Assembly: GCA_033064195.1 (NCBI GenBank)
Contig: JARBJD010000050.1
Coordinates: forward strand, 124,001 to 188,000
DNA length: 64,000 bases
Direction: 5' to 3'
Source: Blattamonas nauphoetae
Lineage: Eukaryota > Preaxostyla > Oxymonadida
Shown here: positions 11,601 to 22,149 of the stretch, piece after piece
How positions within the stretch are numbered: position 1 is the first letter of the stretch
Layout of the letters: every line of letters begins with the position of its first letter
Notes under the pieces: generated by a model
Seen by the model: only the letters and a program-made list of their open reading frames with translations
What the model was told of the DNA's origin: nothing
The model's database searches: none
Program-made: the position numbers and the translations under genes

Positions 11601-11654
11601 AAGCAATTCCCGACTTGTGATCCTCATGCTGAGGCGAGAGCCCTGTGTGGATAA
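8601..11654 (+). CDS. DIRS polyprotein: RT, RNase H, methyltransferase-like, tyrosine recombinase
   Basis: A 1017-residue frame. The reverse transcriptase carries the YMDD active site near residue 200, preceded by FMIPKKDGTYRKILDC. RNase H follows, with TTDASEKGWGAVL near 366 and VADSLSRLHP further on. Next comes a segment like the Dam-type methyltransferase of DIRS elements (VDAFASRET... to the VVPSWEGQSW region). The C-terminal third is a tyrosine recombinase, with the Arg box CLRQAEL near 811, KHAMISYL, and the nucleophile region WYNIR near 967. Together these copy the element RNA and integrate the circular product without a target duplication. The stop lies inside the internal complementary region, so this repeat is also coding. 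Confidence 0.92.
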   Translation: MMKHRLKTQLERWRAIGGDKRVTKGMFGEWKTPNSETRLIGTASPHPFSASSRLEHLFSQELKKEMQTAVVREATTGEVLWWNKTFMIPKKDGTYRKILDCSQLNEEIKDRSFRFEDFSTLRQMIQANDFATVIDIKQAFHHVDVQPEFQRFLGFRFQNRDYLYQTMPFGVKHAPRVFTKILRPAIVHIRQQWNLRVLAYMDDIILLHQNPTHLSAVTLEVLQFLKDLGWLVAEDKLILKPTQQLDYLGWSLDLKESTFRTPPAKQSAYIKATSKTVSLALGRKKVTNRSLAKLIGKLNSLHPQHNQSSLYLGALHRTLQRGLRLTGWNGSCRLNPSVLGDLSFWTTALKRNRPQLIVPPSHQACLTTDASEKGWGAVLEWKNHSVPMFGQWSTKTLPHSINVKETMAVERAVKMSRHILKRENISNLKVRTDNTTTKFNLQKWKAGRNLLSPTTAVWSRCAKTGISIVEVEHVKGVNNVVADSLSRLHPLGEYQILPAIFHQLVSELEWRPEVDAFASRETRLLEVYWSLNSEPEATATDALVQDWEGKKLWIHPPIRLIGKVLRKLQHSSCQAVLVVPSWEGQSWTHLFHQLCPTRRTLGSYETIMRMTGQNSTPEDSEEGKTKTPTRTGGSRFPSDQNEAGEHFFCQLRVVAKIDEKAADRFLPQSRDARRKWRRAFTLLDEFADERGISDEEFVHGEGVEAHMLNFTNWLFDQFGEKKSTMDIATTVRSTLCLLNPKTIREDSPTWKKCQKEINKRTTAPPKRKYDIMWDVELLFKWAGESRWQSEVDFVQQQRRTLALVMAFTCLRQAELQRLTWGAVTWKLDVEPPRAELLVSVKQNIQMKVHRTVTSIRQTSISPFHALQEHQQRVLSIFNSKANCQHDSLPPTMPVWVEAATLQGLSIQRIREETKSILQELGLPAIYGGYTIKHAMISYLRSVQEMDWADINALVGWNINSTAAQTWYNIRVADRANIQTRIADQLKLPNPDDTVGPGKQDKQFPTCDPHAEARALCG

Positions 11655-11707
11655 CAGGCTCATCGCTTCAGCTGGAGCCTGTATTACCACACAGTGCTCT
11701 CGCTCAG
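11634..11707 (+). repeat. DIRS internal complementary region
   Basis: 11634-11679 is the reverse complement of the left end (7477-7522). 11682-11707 is the reverse complement of the right end (12149-12174). The TG between them is the complement of the CA found at both insertion junctions. In DIRS elements this region serves as the guide for closing the circular intermediate. Confidence 0.92.
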
Positions 11708-12118
11708 AGTAGCCATCAGCTTCTCTGGCGTCGGGTCGACTCCACCCAAAAACCAGCTCATCGTCGACTGTCTTCTTGTCTTCTCACATCCCATCTTTCT
11801 CTTTTCTTTAAACAACCAACCAGTTTCAGTCTTCATTTCTTCTGATTCCTTGAACCGTTCGATTTCTCTTTAATTCTCGCTCTAGCCAGGCAATGCCTCC
11901 TCCAGTCTGGTATCCTCGGATCCACTGGAGCTGCCTTGAATTTCCTCCGCGAGAGCACTCAGTGTTGTCTCCTTCAAGAGAGAACATCCTTGGAGCAGAG
12001 AACATCAGTGCTAAGCCTAGGAGTCAACGCACTGATCTGATGAGACCATCTCCTGAACGAGGGAGACTCTCATAACATAATTTGATTCATTCGATTGCTT
12101 CTTTCTCGGTGTCAATCC
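11708..12118 (+). other. DIRS 3' non-coding region
   Basis: Between the internal complementary region and the right terminal repeat. No frame of note. A pyrimidine-rich stretch lies at 11770-11870. Confidence 0.5.
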
Positions 12119-12160
12119 ACCGACCCTTAACACGTCAACACTCTCATGCTGAGCGAGAGC
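12119..12160 (+). repeat. DIRS right inverted terminal repeat core (42 bp)
   Basis: Reverse complement of 7515-7556, perfect over 42 bp. Confidence 0.92.
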
Positions 12161-12493
12161 ACTGTGTGGTAATACAAAGCACTCTCCACACGATGCAAGT
12201 CTAATTATGAAACACGCTCTTTCCTCCAAAAGCACAAAGTTCCTTCTGGTTCGACTGACAGTTCGTCGGAGCTTGTTCCATTCGTCGGACGGCTGTGTTC
12301 CACGCTGGCCGAGCTTGTTTCGGAAATGAAGTCACTCTTCACCGAATCGTCGCCTTCGGATGGAACCGCTGTTTTGGGGGTGCTTTGTGACGAACTCTCA
12401 CTTCTCAACGGAAACACTCTTTTGGACGTTCTCTTTGAAGGATTCTCTCTCCTCTACTCGCTTCTCTTTTATACTGACTCCGCCTTTGAAAAT

Positions 12494-12524
12494 GTGTGTC
12501 TCTCACTCTTCTCATCTTGTCCAG
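12494..12524 (+). other. Intron 5 of family A copy 2 (31 nt)
   Basis: GTGTGT...TGTCCAG, phase 0. Same length as 2161-2191. Removal joins FEN to ILIDSNFVPLL. Confidence 0.75.
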
Positions 12525-13523
12525 ATTCTGATCGACTCCAACTTTGTTCCTCTTCTCAAATCAACCATCGTCGCCTGCCTGGATCTGCTTGATCAACAAA
12601 AAAGTGACTCGAACTGTCCACCTACAGGCCGAACTGACATGATGCTGGATGTTCTCGACTGGTTATGGGATTGTACTGCTTCCTGTCTCCGTGATGGTCG
12701 CAAATCACTCACTCGAATTGTCGAGTCCACATTATCCGATGTTCCACAGCTGTGCTCACTTTTGGAGCGAACTTGCAACCGTACTTCACTCAAGCATTTC
12801 TCTCATCTAGGAATGATCATCAATCTCACTCACAATCTCCCTCACCTGATTCCTCGCTTGCTGGAAGAGAATCTGGTTGAACGAGTGTTGAACACCACCA
12901 AGCCAATGACAGTTCCGACAGCACATGGTCGATTCCATCTGCGACTCATCTGGGCCATCAGGAACTTGATGAAAACTCCGATAGTCATCACTCAAAATAA
13001 AGAAGAGTGGAAGAGAATCAGAAAGTTGCAGTTTGAACATGTGTTGAAACCTGCGAAGCAATATCTGCAGTTCATTCTTCAGCGAGAAGAGTTCGTTTCG
13101 ATTGTTAACACAAGTGGTTGGAATCTGCCAACTGAACTCAGTTATCTTTTCGTACGGATGTTATTGCTCGAGCGAGATCTGTTTGAAGATGGTGAGATTG
13201 TGGAGACAGGACGAGAGGAGTGGGAAGTGGGGTGGTTGGCGGAGAAGACAAACGAGAAAGAGTTGGGGGAGAGACTGAAGAAGATCAGAGAAGACGATGT
13301 GAGAATGAAGAAGAATGAGAAGTCGAGATGGAAGAAGCGAGTAGAGAGACAACGAGAAGCAGGACATGAAGATGCGATGGAAGGATGGCTGACGCGAAAG
13401 GACAATGGAACACGATCGGAGATTGAGGAATACCTGAGACAGGTTCGAAAGGAAAGAGCGATGAACAACACACAGTGAGAAGGATGGAAGGAGATGAGAG
13501 ATTAAGAGAATGAAATTCACGTT

Positions 13524-15740
13524 TCACGTCACCATTTGTTCATTGTTACTCGTGTCTGAACAAACCAAAGGGAAAAGGAGAGCAGAATGAAGAGAGAATG
13601 AAACGACACAACAAGGAAGAGAATGGACACTTCCCACGATCCTGAACTTTACTCCATCAATCAAAATGTTGGAGACATTCACACCGCCGGGAAGGGAATA
13701 CCACTCGTCGAAGGATGAAATGTCGACACGGGCTGAAGTGGGAGTCGTGTTGGTGAGGGTCTGAATTCGGTTGAGCGACGATTGCACAGCTCAGCCAGGT
13801 TTCGGGAAGTGTTCACAAGCACTTCGGAGTCGCTCACAAGAACGGAGAGAGTGATGTCGTCTTTCAGAGCAGTCGCGATCCCACTCACAGCGTCTGGTCG
13901 CTTCCCAGGCTGCGTTCTGTGAAGCACTGAGTAAAGATGGATCAACATTTAGGGAAGATGCTCGCTCGATATTCGGAGGACTGCTCGGTTGAGGACGTGT
14001 TGAGACAGACACTCCATCTTCGAATCCATCGTGGCTGAGGAGAGCATTTCGAGAGATCTCGACAGAATCGATGAGCGATTCCCTAAACGCGTCTGCTCGC
14101 TCAGAAGAGTGGCCTGCGACGCAACAGTCTCCAAAGTTCGGTTGTTGGGTCGATGAACAGATTTCCTGTGACTTGGGCGAGTTGTTCAGAGAGACGAGCA
14201 GATTGTGCTTTGAGCTGAGTCGACGATCGCTGTGTGGATTTGGAGTTGAGCTTGAAGATGGCTTGGAGGATGGCCTGCGCCGACTTCACTTTCGCTTCGT
14301 GATATTCTTCAACAACTTGCCCACACCACATCTCCACAAGAAGAAGTGCGAAATCGTGCATTTCCACGCGAACAGCAACCTGAGCGGCTTCGATGAGATC
14401 GATGTGGAGAAGGCTGAAGAGGCTGGACGGGTACTCTTCGTCGAGGGGAGGATGCGACGCTTGCCGATATTGCACGAGACACTTCCCAAAAAGGGTTGTG
14501 TGGTTCATGTTCTGATCAAAAGGAGACGAGTCTCGGTTCAGAATCGTTCGGAGTTGAATCGTGTCGTGTTGGCGGATCTGCTCCAGAACTGACAGAAGAA
14601 ATCGGAAGATGCTGGCTTCGATTCGAGGGATGTGTGTTGGGGTGTCATCCACCATCATTCCATCCTCACTCCCGTCTGGAGAATCTGGCTCTGCTGTCTG
14701 TTTGAAGATTGTTTCAAAGAACACAGAAAGAGTTGTGATGTTTGCAGGTGCGTCACTCCACAGACAGTCCAACAACAGAGGCATCACCAACTTCTCCGAA
14801 AGTTCCACAGAAATCGCAAAGAGAGGTTTGAGAGTTCTGAGGAAGCTGAAAGGAGAGTGGGAGGCGAGTGTAGAACAGAAATCGGTGACGAATTGCCGAT
14901 ATGGAACGTCGAACGGAGACGGGATGACCAACGCGTTCGAACGCGGCGACGCAAGTTCAACGGAATTCATCGAGCTGAGAGGCGATGGGAGAGTCGTGGA
15001 GGATGTGAACGAGTTTGGTGAGCCAATTGTGGTGTTCATATTCGGAGAGAGAAGAGCGGTCGAAGAGACTCCAAGTTGGAGAGACTGTTTATCTTGTGGT
15101 TGTGTGGTATCGATACTGTTGTCCAGAACACTTCCCTTCCTCGCCGATGTCCATTCGCTGTCGTACTTCGAGAGAGGCATCTGCTTGAACCCTGCTAAGA
15201 TCCTCCTCTCCAATTCCGGGAGTCGAGTAGCTGCCATGCTTCCGTCCAGATGCATGACAGATTGAAGCGAAGTGGAGAGTTGGATGAATGTGGCTGAGTC
15301 GAGTCGCTCATTGTAGACGAGAGAAAATAACGATTGGAGAATGTTCAGAGTGAGTTGCTGGTCATCCGGATAGTTGGTTGGGTAGATTCTTTTGATGACT
15401 GGAAGAGCAGAATGGAGGAACGGAGTCCAGATCCCGATATCTCCAAGCGCACTCAGAGCATTGGCTCGCATGGATGCGTGGGGAGAGGTGCTTGCGACGA
15501 GATGAAGAGAGAGAGTCAGGAGAAGTCGATGTGTTTCTGAAGGATAGAATTCCGATGCTGGGTTGTGGAGTTCTGTCCATTGGATTGAAAACACTGCAGC
15601 TTGAATGATCATCGCTGATTCTGTTGGCAGTTTGAAAAGAAGATTCTCGCTTTGATTGATCAGTGAGAGGTCGAGCTGAACTTGGGATGGATGATGAAAT
15701 TCGGAATGTGCATACGGAAAGGTGAGAACACCAGCGTGAA
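13524..15740 (-). pseudogene. ATM/Tel1-like PIKK relic, copy E2
   Basis: A frame open from about 15740 to 14101 (ATG at 15612, 503 residues) holds HEAT-like helices, a Ser-rich linker and a FAT-domain start (LIEAAQVAVRVEMHDFALLL, like the YLEVAKAAQSC region of ATM). It then diverges abruptly after NLFIDPTT near 14146, and the middle FAT part present in E1 is missing. Downstream, in other frames, come ETVASQATLLSEQ, RAVLRISSEHLP followed by a stop where E1 has HPHQ, and DISSFDEWYSLPGGVNVSNI, which resembles the ATM N-lobe FKAEFRLAGGVNLPKI. The rest of the kinase domain is absent and the sequence abuts the end of family A copy 2. It is a broken gene; the long N-terminal frame could still be expressed. 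The true 5' end is unresolved. Confidence 0.62.
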
Positions 15741-16799
15741 GTCATTTTTTGTCGTTGAGATTTTATCCAAACTCGGTTATGTTCAGAGAAAGCATGGAAG
15801 AAATGAATGCCATCACCATTCTTATTTTCTTCGACGAGTCTTTGGCGAGGACCTGGTTTTTGGTCTCGTCGGGAGTCGTTTCCGGTCAGCTTTCTTCGTT
15901 TGATCGACTGTTCAAGTGAACCAACTCAAACAACCAATCTGTGCGAGCTCCTGAGAATCAATTCATTTCGAGGGTGGGTGAAAAAGAGGAAGAATTGACA
16001 GTGAGTCGTCCACACATGCTTTTATCATTTCTGTTCCTTCATTTCTTCACGCCGATCCAGGTTTCTGGACAGTTTGTGAAGACCAGAGGATGGGCGATGG
16101 TGAGTGGATGGAGAAACTGCCATCGACTCCACAACCAGCCAGCATCCCACAATCCGGTTGGGAACAGCGTCAACACGCAATTCCCATCAGCCAAGCAAAC
16201 AGAATCGAGAGCAGTTGAGGGAGCAGTGCTGCTTCGATCAGTGTGAGGAAGAGCTGGTGTGCACAGAGAGCGTTCGGAGGACGGAGCGATGCATGTCCAG
16301 CATCGTTTCGATCGCATCGCTTTCCCCGCTTCATTCCCTCCTTCTGCTTCTCGTTTCGAGAGGGAGAGAGATCAGTCATTGGTTGGTGTGGATGAACAAC
16401 CATTTTGATTCTGTCGACATTCCGAAGAGCCGACGACGATCGACGATGTCGATCCATTCCGAAATGGCATCGCATCGGCGTCCACAACAGAAGACGATCC
16501 TGTGGTACAATCACAAATCAAAGATCTCACACAAACCGCTGCCAATCAAAAGGATCGTCAGCATCGACAGCTTCCATTTCCGAGCAGTTGGAGCAGTGCG
16601 AGAGTGGCGGCGAAGGAGAAGGAGAGTGTGGCGAGCATCGAGGGAGGGAGACTGGCGAGAGAGAATCCGAATCGTGCCGCCTGCCAAAACAATGAGTGAT
16701 TTCAGAGCCGACAAAGATCACGCAAACAGTGTTCATTGTCTCAAAGAAGCCTGAAACTGGACGAAATTGTTCGCTGGGTTTGGTCTGTTTCTATTCATG
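15741..16799. other. Spacer module region upstream of E2 and downstream of B1
   Basis: From about 16060 on, this matches the spacers found between other family B genes: a block around GAGAAACTGCCATCGACTCC, a block around GTTCGGAGGACGGAGCGATG, and a block at 16430-16690 (GATCCATTCCGAAATGGCATCG onward) that recurs in at least eight other places. Many short frames are open on both strands, but none is clearly favoured. 15750-16050 shows nothing recognisable. Confidence 0.6.
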
Positions 16800-17863
16800 T
16801 TATGGAAGGTTCATGCCCTGCATGTGGTTCCATTTGATCGAGGAAGCAAAAATCCATCCTCCTCTCGATCCGTTCTTGTCGTTTTGCTGCTTTTCTTCCA
16901 TCACATCTTCGAATCCCTCCATTCTCAACATTCGATGCACTATCGTCCACCAGTGTCGACATTCTCTCCTTTTCTTGCTCCATTCCCATTGGAACTTGTA
17001 CATGTCTAATAGAAAATACCAGATTGTCTTTTCTTTTTCGAAGAATGAGAGACAACTTGGGATCGTGAGAAAGACAGGCATATGAAGAACAAAATCCATT
17101 GTTGGTTGATATGATGGACATATTTGGAGGAGTTGAGCGATGAGTACCAGAAAACGTCTGGATTGCTACCATCGATGATCGAATAGCGGTTGACGCACAA
17201 ATGCCAAATATACTTCTCCGATGGCACCAGAACTTGCTTCAACACCGTCTCGTAAACAGTTTGTTGCTCATTGCCGTCTTCAATTCCGAGTTCGTTGAGA
17301 TAATTTGGAATTGCGGGCAAGATAGAACGGGAGATAATTTGAGTGAGATTAACGCGGATATCGACTGCTTCCATGAATGAAAGAGGCAGCGGATTGAGAG
17401 TCATGATGAGTTGAGGGATCAGCTCAGCTTTGACAAGGGCAAGGAGGTTTTTGGTGGAACAAAAGAGAATCAGATGATTGAGGACCTCCATCGCTGCTGT
17501 GTTGATGACCTGGCCGCCTGAAGAAATGAGTACCACAATGGACTGGACGAATGCTGTCAAAGAATTGTCAGAGAACGGTGCAAAGCTGCCGAGAAAAGCA
17601 TCGATACAATCAAGTTGCGTCATATTCACAGATTTGAGGAATTTCACTGCTTTAGCTTCGAGAGAGACATCAACTGCAGGCTGAGACTTCACAGTGGCAG
17701 CGAGAGACCGAAAGACAACAGCCTTTTCGGATTCAGATTCAAGGTCTTCTCCTCTCCAATTCAGGAACGAGAAGCAATCCATTGAAAATGACAAGTGAGA
17801 AGAAGACAAATCAGAGCTTTTTGAATTTGAGCAGGTGTTTGTTTTATTGATTATCGTGTTCAT
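16800..17863 (-). pseudogene. Family B protein, copy 1, one frameshift
   Basis: A member of the 357-residue helical-repeat family. The reading starts at the conserved ATG (MNTIINKTNT) and is clear to NRYSIIDG. Between about 17105 and 17165 it lacks one base relative to intact copies, so the C-terminal third (LHMPVFLTIPSCLSFF and MLRMEGFEDVMEEKQ) continues in another frame to a stop at 16800. It is a recently inactivated copy, unless the base is a sequencing error. It is divergently arranged with D1. Confidence 0.8.
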
Positions 17864-18011
17864 TCTCACAGATTCTGAGGCGAATCTCTTTTTATGGACC
17901 AGAACAAAAGTGAATCAACGATACAGAGAAAAGGATATGAAGATCTTGAGTATTGATTTTGAGTTGTTGAAGGCAGGTCAAATGTACTCTGGTGACGAAG
18001 TGAAGAGTTGA

Positions 18012-20840
18012 ATGGTGAGGAGGGTAGATCAATTCTCGATGCCTCCAAAGTATCAACTGAGCAAAAAGAACGATGTTACACGAGCTGCCTCACCTGTTCA
18101 AACTGTTCACTCTAATATTTCAAATTCAGACATCGTGGATTCATCGCATTCAGACTCCACAGAAACCAACGAAGAATCCTCAAGTGATGATACACCTAGC
18201 CAATCAGACAATGATTTCCTCACGGTCCTCCCGAATGATCAATCCTTTCTTCAAATTTCAAAGCAAATTATGCAGTATGAACTGAGAAGAAGACGACTCC
18301 ATCTCGAACCCAACTCTGATCGATTACATCTGGTGGGTGGCGAGATTCATCTTCAACATTCGATCACATCGGACTGGAGAGTTGTTTCGCAGGATTCGAT
18401 TAATGATGATGATCTACGCAAAGGATGTGTCTCTCTCTTCGAACAAATTGACTCCGGACTTGAATTGTCCTCCAGCGAAGTGAACTACGCGATTAGGTTC
18501 CTGGAATACACCACGATGTCCTTCCAGGATGGTCGCCGCTCTTCTTTCGACTTCTTTAATGCTACCCACGTAGGTTGCCGTCCACCAGAAGTCATCTCGT
18601 CATCTCTCCTCAAAATCATATCATATCCGTCAGAAACTCTGCGAGCTGCTACACTTGCTTTTTTCTCCACACTTTTCTCAGGTTGGTCATCTCGTTTAAC
18701 TCTTGATGTCGCACACACTGACTTCTTCCCCAACCTCATCTCATTCCTGAAACCCCACGAAATTCCATTCGGTGACGCAACTATGGATTTCCATCGCCAT
18801 GTTACAAACATCCTGATCAATTTTATTGATAAACTTCTTTTCTTCAGCCCGCAAGAGTTGATATCTGAATCCATCCCAACGATTCTCCAAGCATTCTGTC
18901 CATACTTGCGACATCTCGTCGCCCATCCTGCTTTTTTCCCTTGGAAGCACCTTTGGATGACATTTGACTCGATTCTGCAACAATTCGAAGAGATAATCAA
19001 CGATATGGTGTATTTCTCATCTCATCCGGAACTTGTTCACTTTGTTGACGAAATGAAGAACACACTTTCCGAAGAGCTTGCGTCTTTGATCGGTCTTGCC
19101 GATCAACAGGGGACAGCCAAATGTCTTCTCTTCGGTCGACTGGATTCGGTGAGCACATCTGTTTGGGTGAAGGGATTTGAATGTCTGCTCGCTCATGCTG
19201 ACGAAGGGAGGTAATTCTCTGATGTTGAACTGCAATCGATTGTGATCTTCCTCACACGTCGCCCAGGGTATCCACGACTGCGCTTCGCTGACGATGGCAC
19301 GTACACGATCAGAGAGAATGATGAGTTGGTTTCATCGTCCAAACTCGATGTCCGATCGCTCATGGCACTCCTCACCCCAACACAGCCACAGCACGCAACA
19401 CTCATTCTCACTGCCACTCACGTCGTCTCCAAATGGATCAACACCTTCGACAGAATCAAACATTTTTGGAATGGCTGGCTCTCTCACTTCCTCAAAGCAG
19501 TCGACCCTTCACACCTGCCGTTCACGCCTCAATACCATTCACTCCATGCTCTCCTCGTTGAAGTGATGCGCAACATCATCTATTCTTTCGAGAAATGCGA
19601 ACCTGACTCCGAATTCTCTCAACCGACCATCACTCAAAGTGAGTTGGAGAAGTATTGTCTCACATTTCTCACTCTCTCGAAAGAGTATCTCGTCCATCTC
19701 TCGCACAATGCCTATGCACTCCATCCACAGAGTCAACCCACGATTTATGACTTGCCTTCCGAAGTGATGCGCTTTGACCTGAAGACACCCACCACTGAAG
19801 CATTTCGTCGAGAGCTGAAGGAAGAGATGATCTCGTCTGCTCTCGCCTCGTCCTCTCCGCCTTTCATCCTGACAGCGGAACTTGTGTGTGCTCTCTCGGA
19901 TTGCGAGACGATGGACGTTGTGGATCGAATTGTGGGTCTGCTGGACAGGGACTGCTCTTTGGATGACTCGACGATTCTGCGGATGTGCGTGTTCATCGAT
20001 GGTCACAACACCCGAAGCCTCCAACTCGCGTTTCGAAACACTGGACGCACGAAAGAGGAGTATCTGCACGCCTTCGAGTCTTTCCTCTCTCTTCACATCG
20101 AATCATTCAAACATGCACCGATCCGAAGTCTCCTCTCGTCTCGACGAGACAATCACGAACCAACATTGGAAGAATGGGACGAGGCTGATTTGGAGACAGT
20201 TCCCATTGTGGTTCGAATGAGAAAACAGAACAAACTCTCAATCGACACTGACTCCGAAAACTTTGATGCTCTCTTCGTCAATTTTGTTCTCGGCAGCCTC
20301 CAACAAGCTCGTCGCTGCGCGACCCGATTGACTCGAACACAGCTTGAGCGTCTGATCGCCCCCTCCATCGATTGCCTCAACGAATCCTACCAACTTCATC
20401 GTTTATCCTTCTCCATATACCATGATAAATGGACGAAAGTGTTCAGAGGGATCTTTTCAGTCTGTGATCAGCCAGTTGTGGCTCATGCCTTCAACAAGAC
20501 GGGATTCTTCTGCCGGGTTGTGAACAATATCACACTCTGCGTGGAGTTGCCTTGGTCAATTGGACCTTTGAGTAAAATGATGGATGATATGAAGAGAAAG
20601 AGATTCGACAGTGAAACAGGAAGGATGTTGATAAGAGGAGGGTTGTCAACGATTGGAGGAGAAGGACTGGAAGATGCAATCGAATTCGTCCAATTTATGA
20701 AAACGATTGAATCCAGTGATAAGAAAATCAAGAATCAGGCTCGAGATATTCATCTGTTCTTTGGAGTCAACTTACCCGCTCTGCCTTCTGATGATATGCC
20801 TGGAACCAATTGGCTATATCACTTTCTATGTCGTCTCTAG
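18012..20840 (+). pseudogene. Family D helical-repeat protein, copy 1, one in-frame stop
   Basis: 943 codons in a single frame, interrupted once by TAA at 19212-19214 after HADEGR. The paralogue at 48817 has AAA there (HADEGRKFSDVELQ), so this is a point nonsense change. The N-terminus has a Ser/Asp-rich low-complexity region (residues 35-75). After that, long amphipathic helices continue to the end, with conserved segments such as CAFIDGHN-type helices and GSLQQARRCATRLTRTQLE. The C-terminus holds GGEGLEDAIEF, related to the EG-ED motif of families A and B. No catalytic motif. It could yield two shorter proteins or rely on readthrough; plain decay is simpler. Confidence 0.8.
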
Positions 20841-22149
20841 AGCGAAATCAACCCTTTCGGGATTGAATGTCCATTTCACTTTTTTGATTAATCTCATCTC
20901 ACAGAACGAATCACGTTTCTCATTTATTGTTGGTCATTTTCATACCCAAAAGAACAAGAGAGAAAGAAGAGTAATCACTTGAGAATGGCAAATGAAATGA
21001 AAAGGGAGAGCAACAATCGACCAACGAAAACAGAGACAATTCAGAAAGAAGAAGAAGTCTGTGAATGAGACAATCGAAAGATGGTGCCCATCTGTTTTGA
21101 GTGACCTGACGAATGTCGGGTGAGCGAGAGTGTGCACAGCAATCAGAAAAGAATGGTGTCTTCCCAGAATTGGACGTGTTCATCATCGTTTGGTCTCGCT
21201 TCCATCACATCCCTCGCAGTGGCACGGATGGTGGACGGGTTGTGGCATCGGAGAGCGAGTCAAATTGGGCGAGTGGTGTTCGTCGATGGTGATAACGTGG
21301 ATTGACAGTGGAGGTTGGAGTGAACGAGGAGCTGAATGAAGAAAATGACGAAGGGTGAGCAGAGGTTGTTGTGGACGGTGTGGAATGAAGATGTGGTGTC
21401 AGATCCGAGACTTGTGCGACGATGAGCAAACCAATTGAATATTCAACATCTGTTTGTGTATCCCTTCCAATCGTCCGATCCCACAACTCGGGACCAGCGT
21501 GACGATGATAGTGATGGGAGAATCCCACTCGAAGACGAAGGAGTGGTGGACACTCAGCGGACGTAGGTTCTCGCTCGTTCTGTTTCTGCTCGTGAAGGCT
21601 TCCTGACACATGCAGCAGCTGCCGTGTCTGGTTCAGTTGTCTTCGATTTCTCACAGCGCAAGTTTGTCTTCATTCGAGAGCGGAGAGGAAGAGTGACGAG
21701 CGAGAGCGGGAGAGGCGGAAAAGCATGCAAAAGATCCACTCTGTCACACACCACAGAAGAGGCAGTGTGTTGAGAATGGGATGCCCATCCAATCAACGAA
21801 GCTGGGTGATCATCAAGACGTGGTGTCACGGACGAGACATGCGAAGTGATCAGAATCGGACGTCGATCACATTTGAACTTGGCTGGTCATGATCTTCAAC
21901 CATCCGCATTGTCCAGTGTTCATTCTAACCAAGCTGGTCAACACGATCGAGTCCTGCACAACTCCTCCTCCCCAATGCCCTTTGCGACTGGTCAGTAGCC
22001 TTCCTTTCAGAGTGCTTTCCAAGTCTTCCTTCCCCATCTTTCGAAGAAGGAGCTTCTACGACTCTCATTGTTCTTGATTCTTCCGATCCTGTGCTCGCTG
22101 CATCGAGATCGTGTTATGTGGAAACGTCAGAACCCACTTTGGGTGACAA
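20841..22149. other. Region after D1: shared 3' flank, then decayed sequence
   Basis: 20850-20970 aligns with the flank after D2 (53620-53740), so the 3' region was duplicated with the gene. 21440-21560 is a diverged copy of the spacer block encoding EDEG-DTQR-like residues on the plus strand. 21950-22080 resembles 25970-26100. No intact gene. Confidence 0.5.

Larger units (their letters stand above)
7477..12174 (+). mobile_element. DIRS-type tyrosine-recombinase retroelement, looks whole
   Basis: A 4.7-kb element with the full DIRS plan: inverted terminal repeats (7515-7556 and 12119-12160), a gag-like frame, a long RT/RNase H/methyltransferase-like/tyrosine-recombinase frame, and an internal complementary region (11634-11707) reproducing both outer ends joined through TG. 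It has no target-site duplication; a CA dinucleotide is shared by host and both element ends (7475-7476, 12175-12176), as expected of recombinase-mediated integration of a circle. Both main frames are open end to end and the flanking host exon is undamaged, so the insertion looks young. It lies in sense orientation in exon 5 of family A copy 2. DIRS elements are known in animals, fungi, slime moulds and some protists. Confidence 0.92.
6701..13478 (+). pseudogene. Helical-repeat protein, family A copy 2, split by a DIRS element
   Basis: Exons are 6701-6893, 6941-7026, 7064-7094, 7149-7252, then exon 5 in two halves (7290-7476 and 12177-12493), and 12525-13478. The intron positions and lengths equal those of copy 1. 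The two halves of exon 5 meet in frame (MKAL then KALSTR, matching MALNALS of copy 1), and the summed exons give 624 codons. So the host gene appears undamaged apart from the 4.7-kb insertion. Whether any transcript survives is unknown. The C-terminus keeps WKKRVERQREAGHEDAMEGW. It converges on decayed gene E2, as copy 1 does on E1. Confidence 0.8.

Noticed and set aside
19212-19214. Alternative genetic code with TAA/TAG as glutamine, as in some oxymonads and diplomonads
   Set aside because: The paralogue has Lys, not Gln, at this site, and conserved TAG/TAA codons end the paralogous B genes, the surface protein and the transposase at sensible places.
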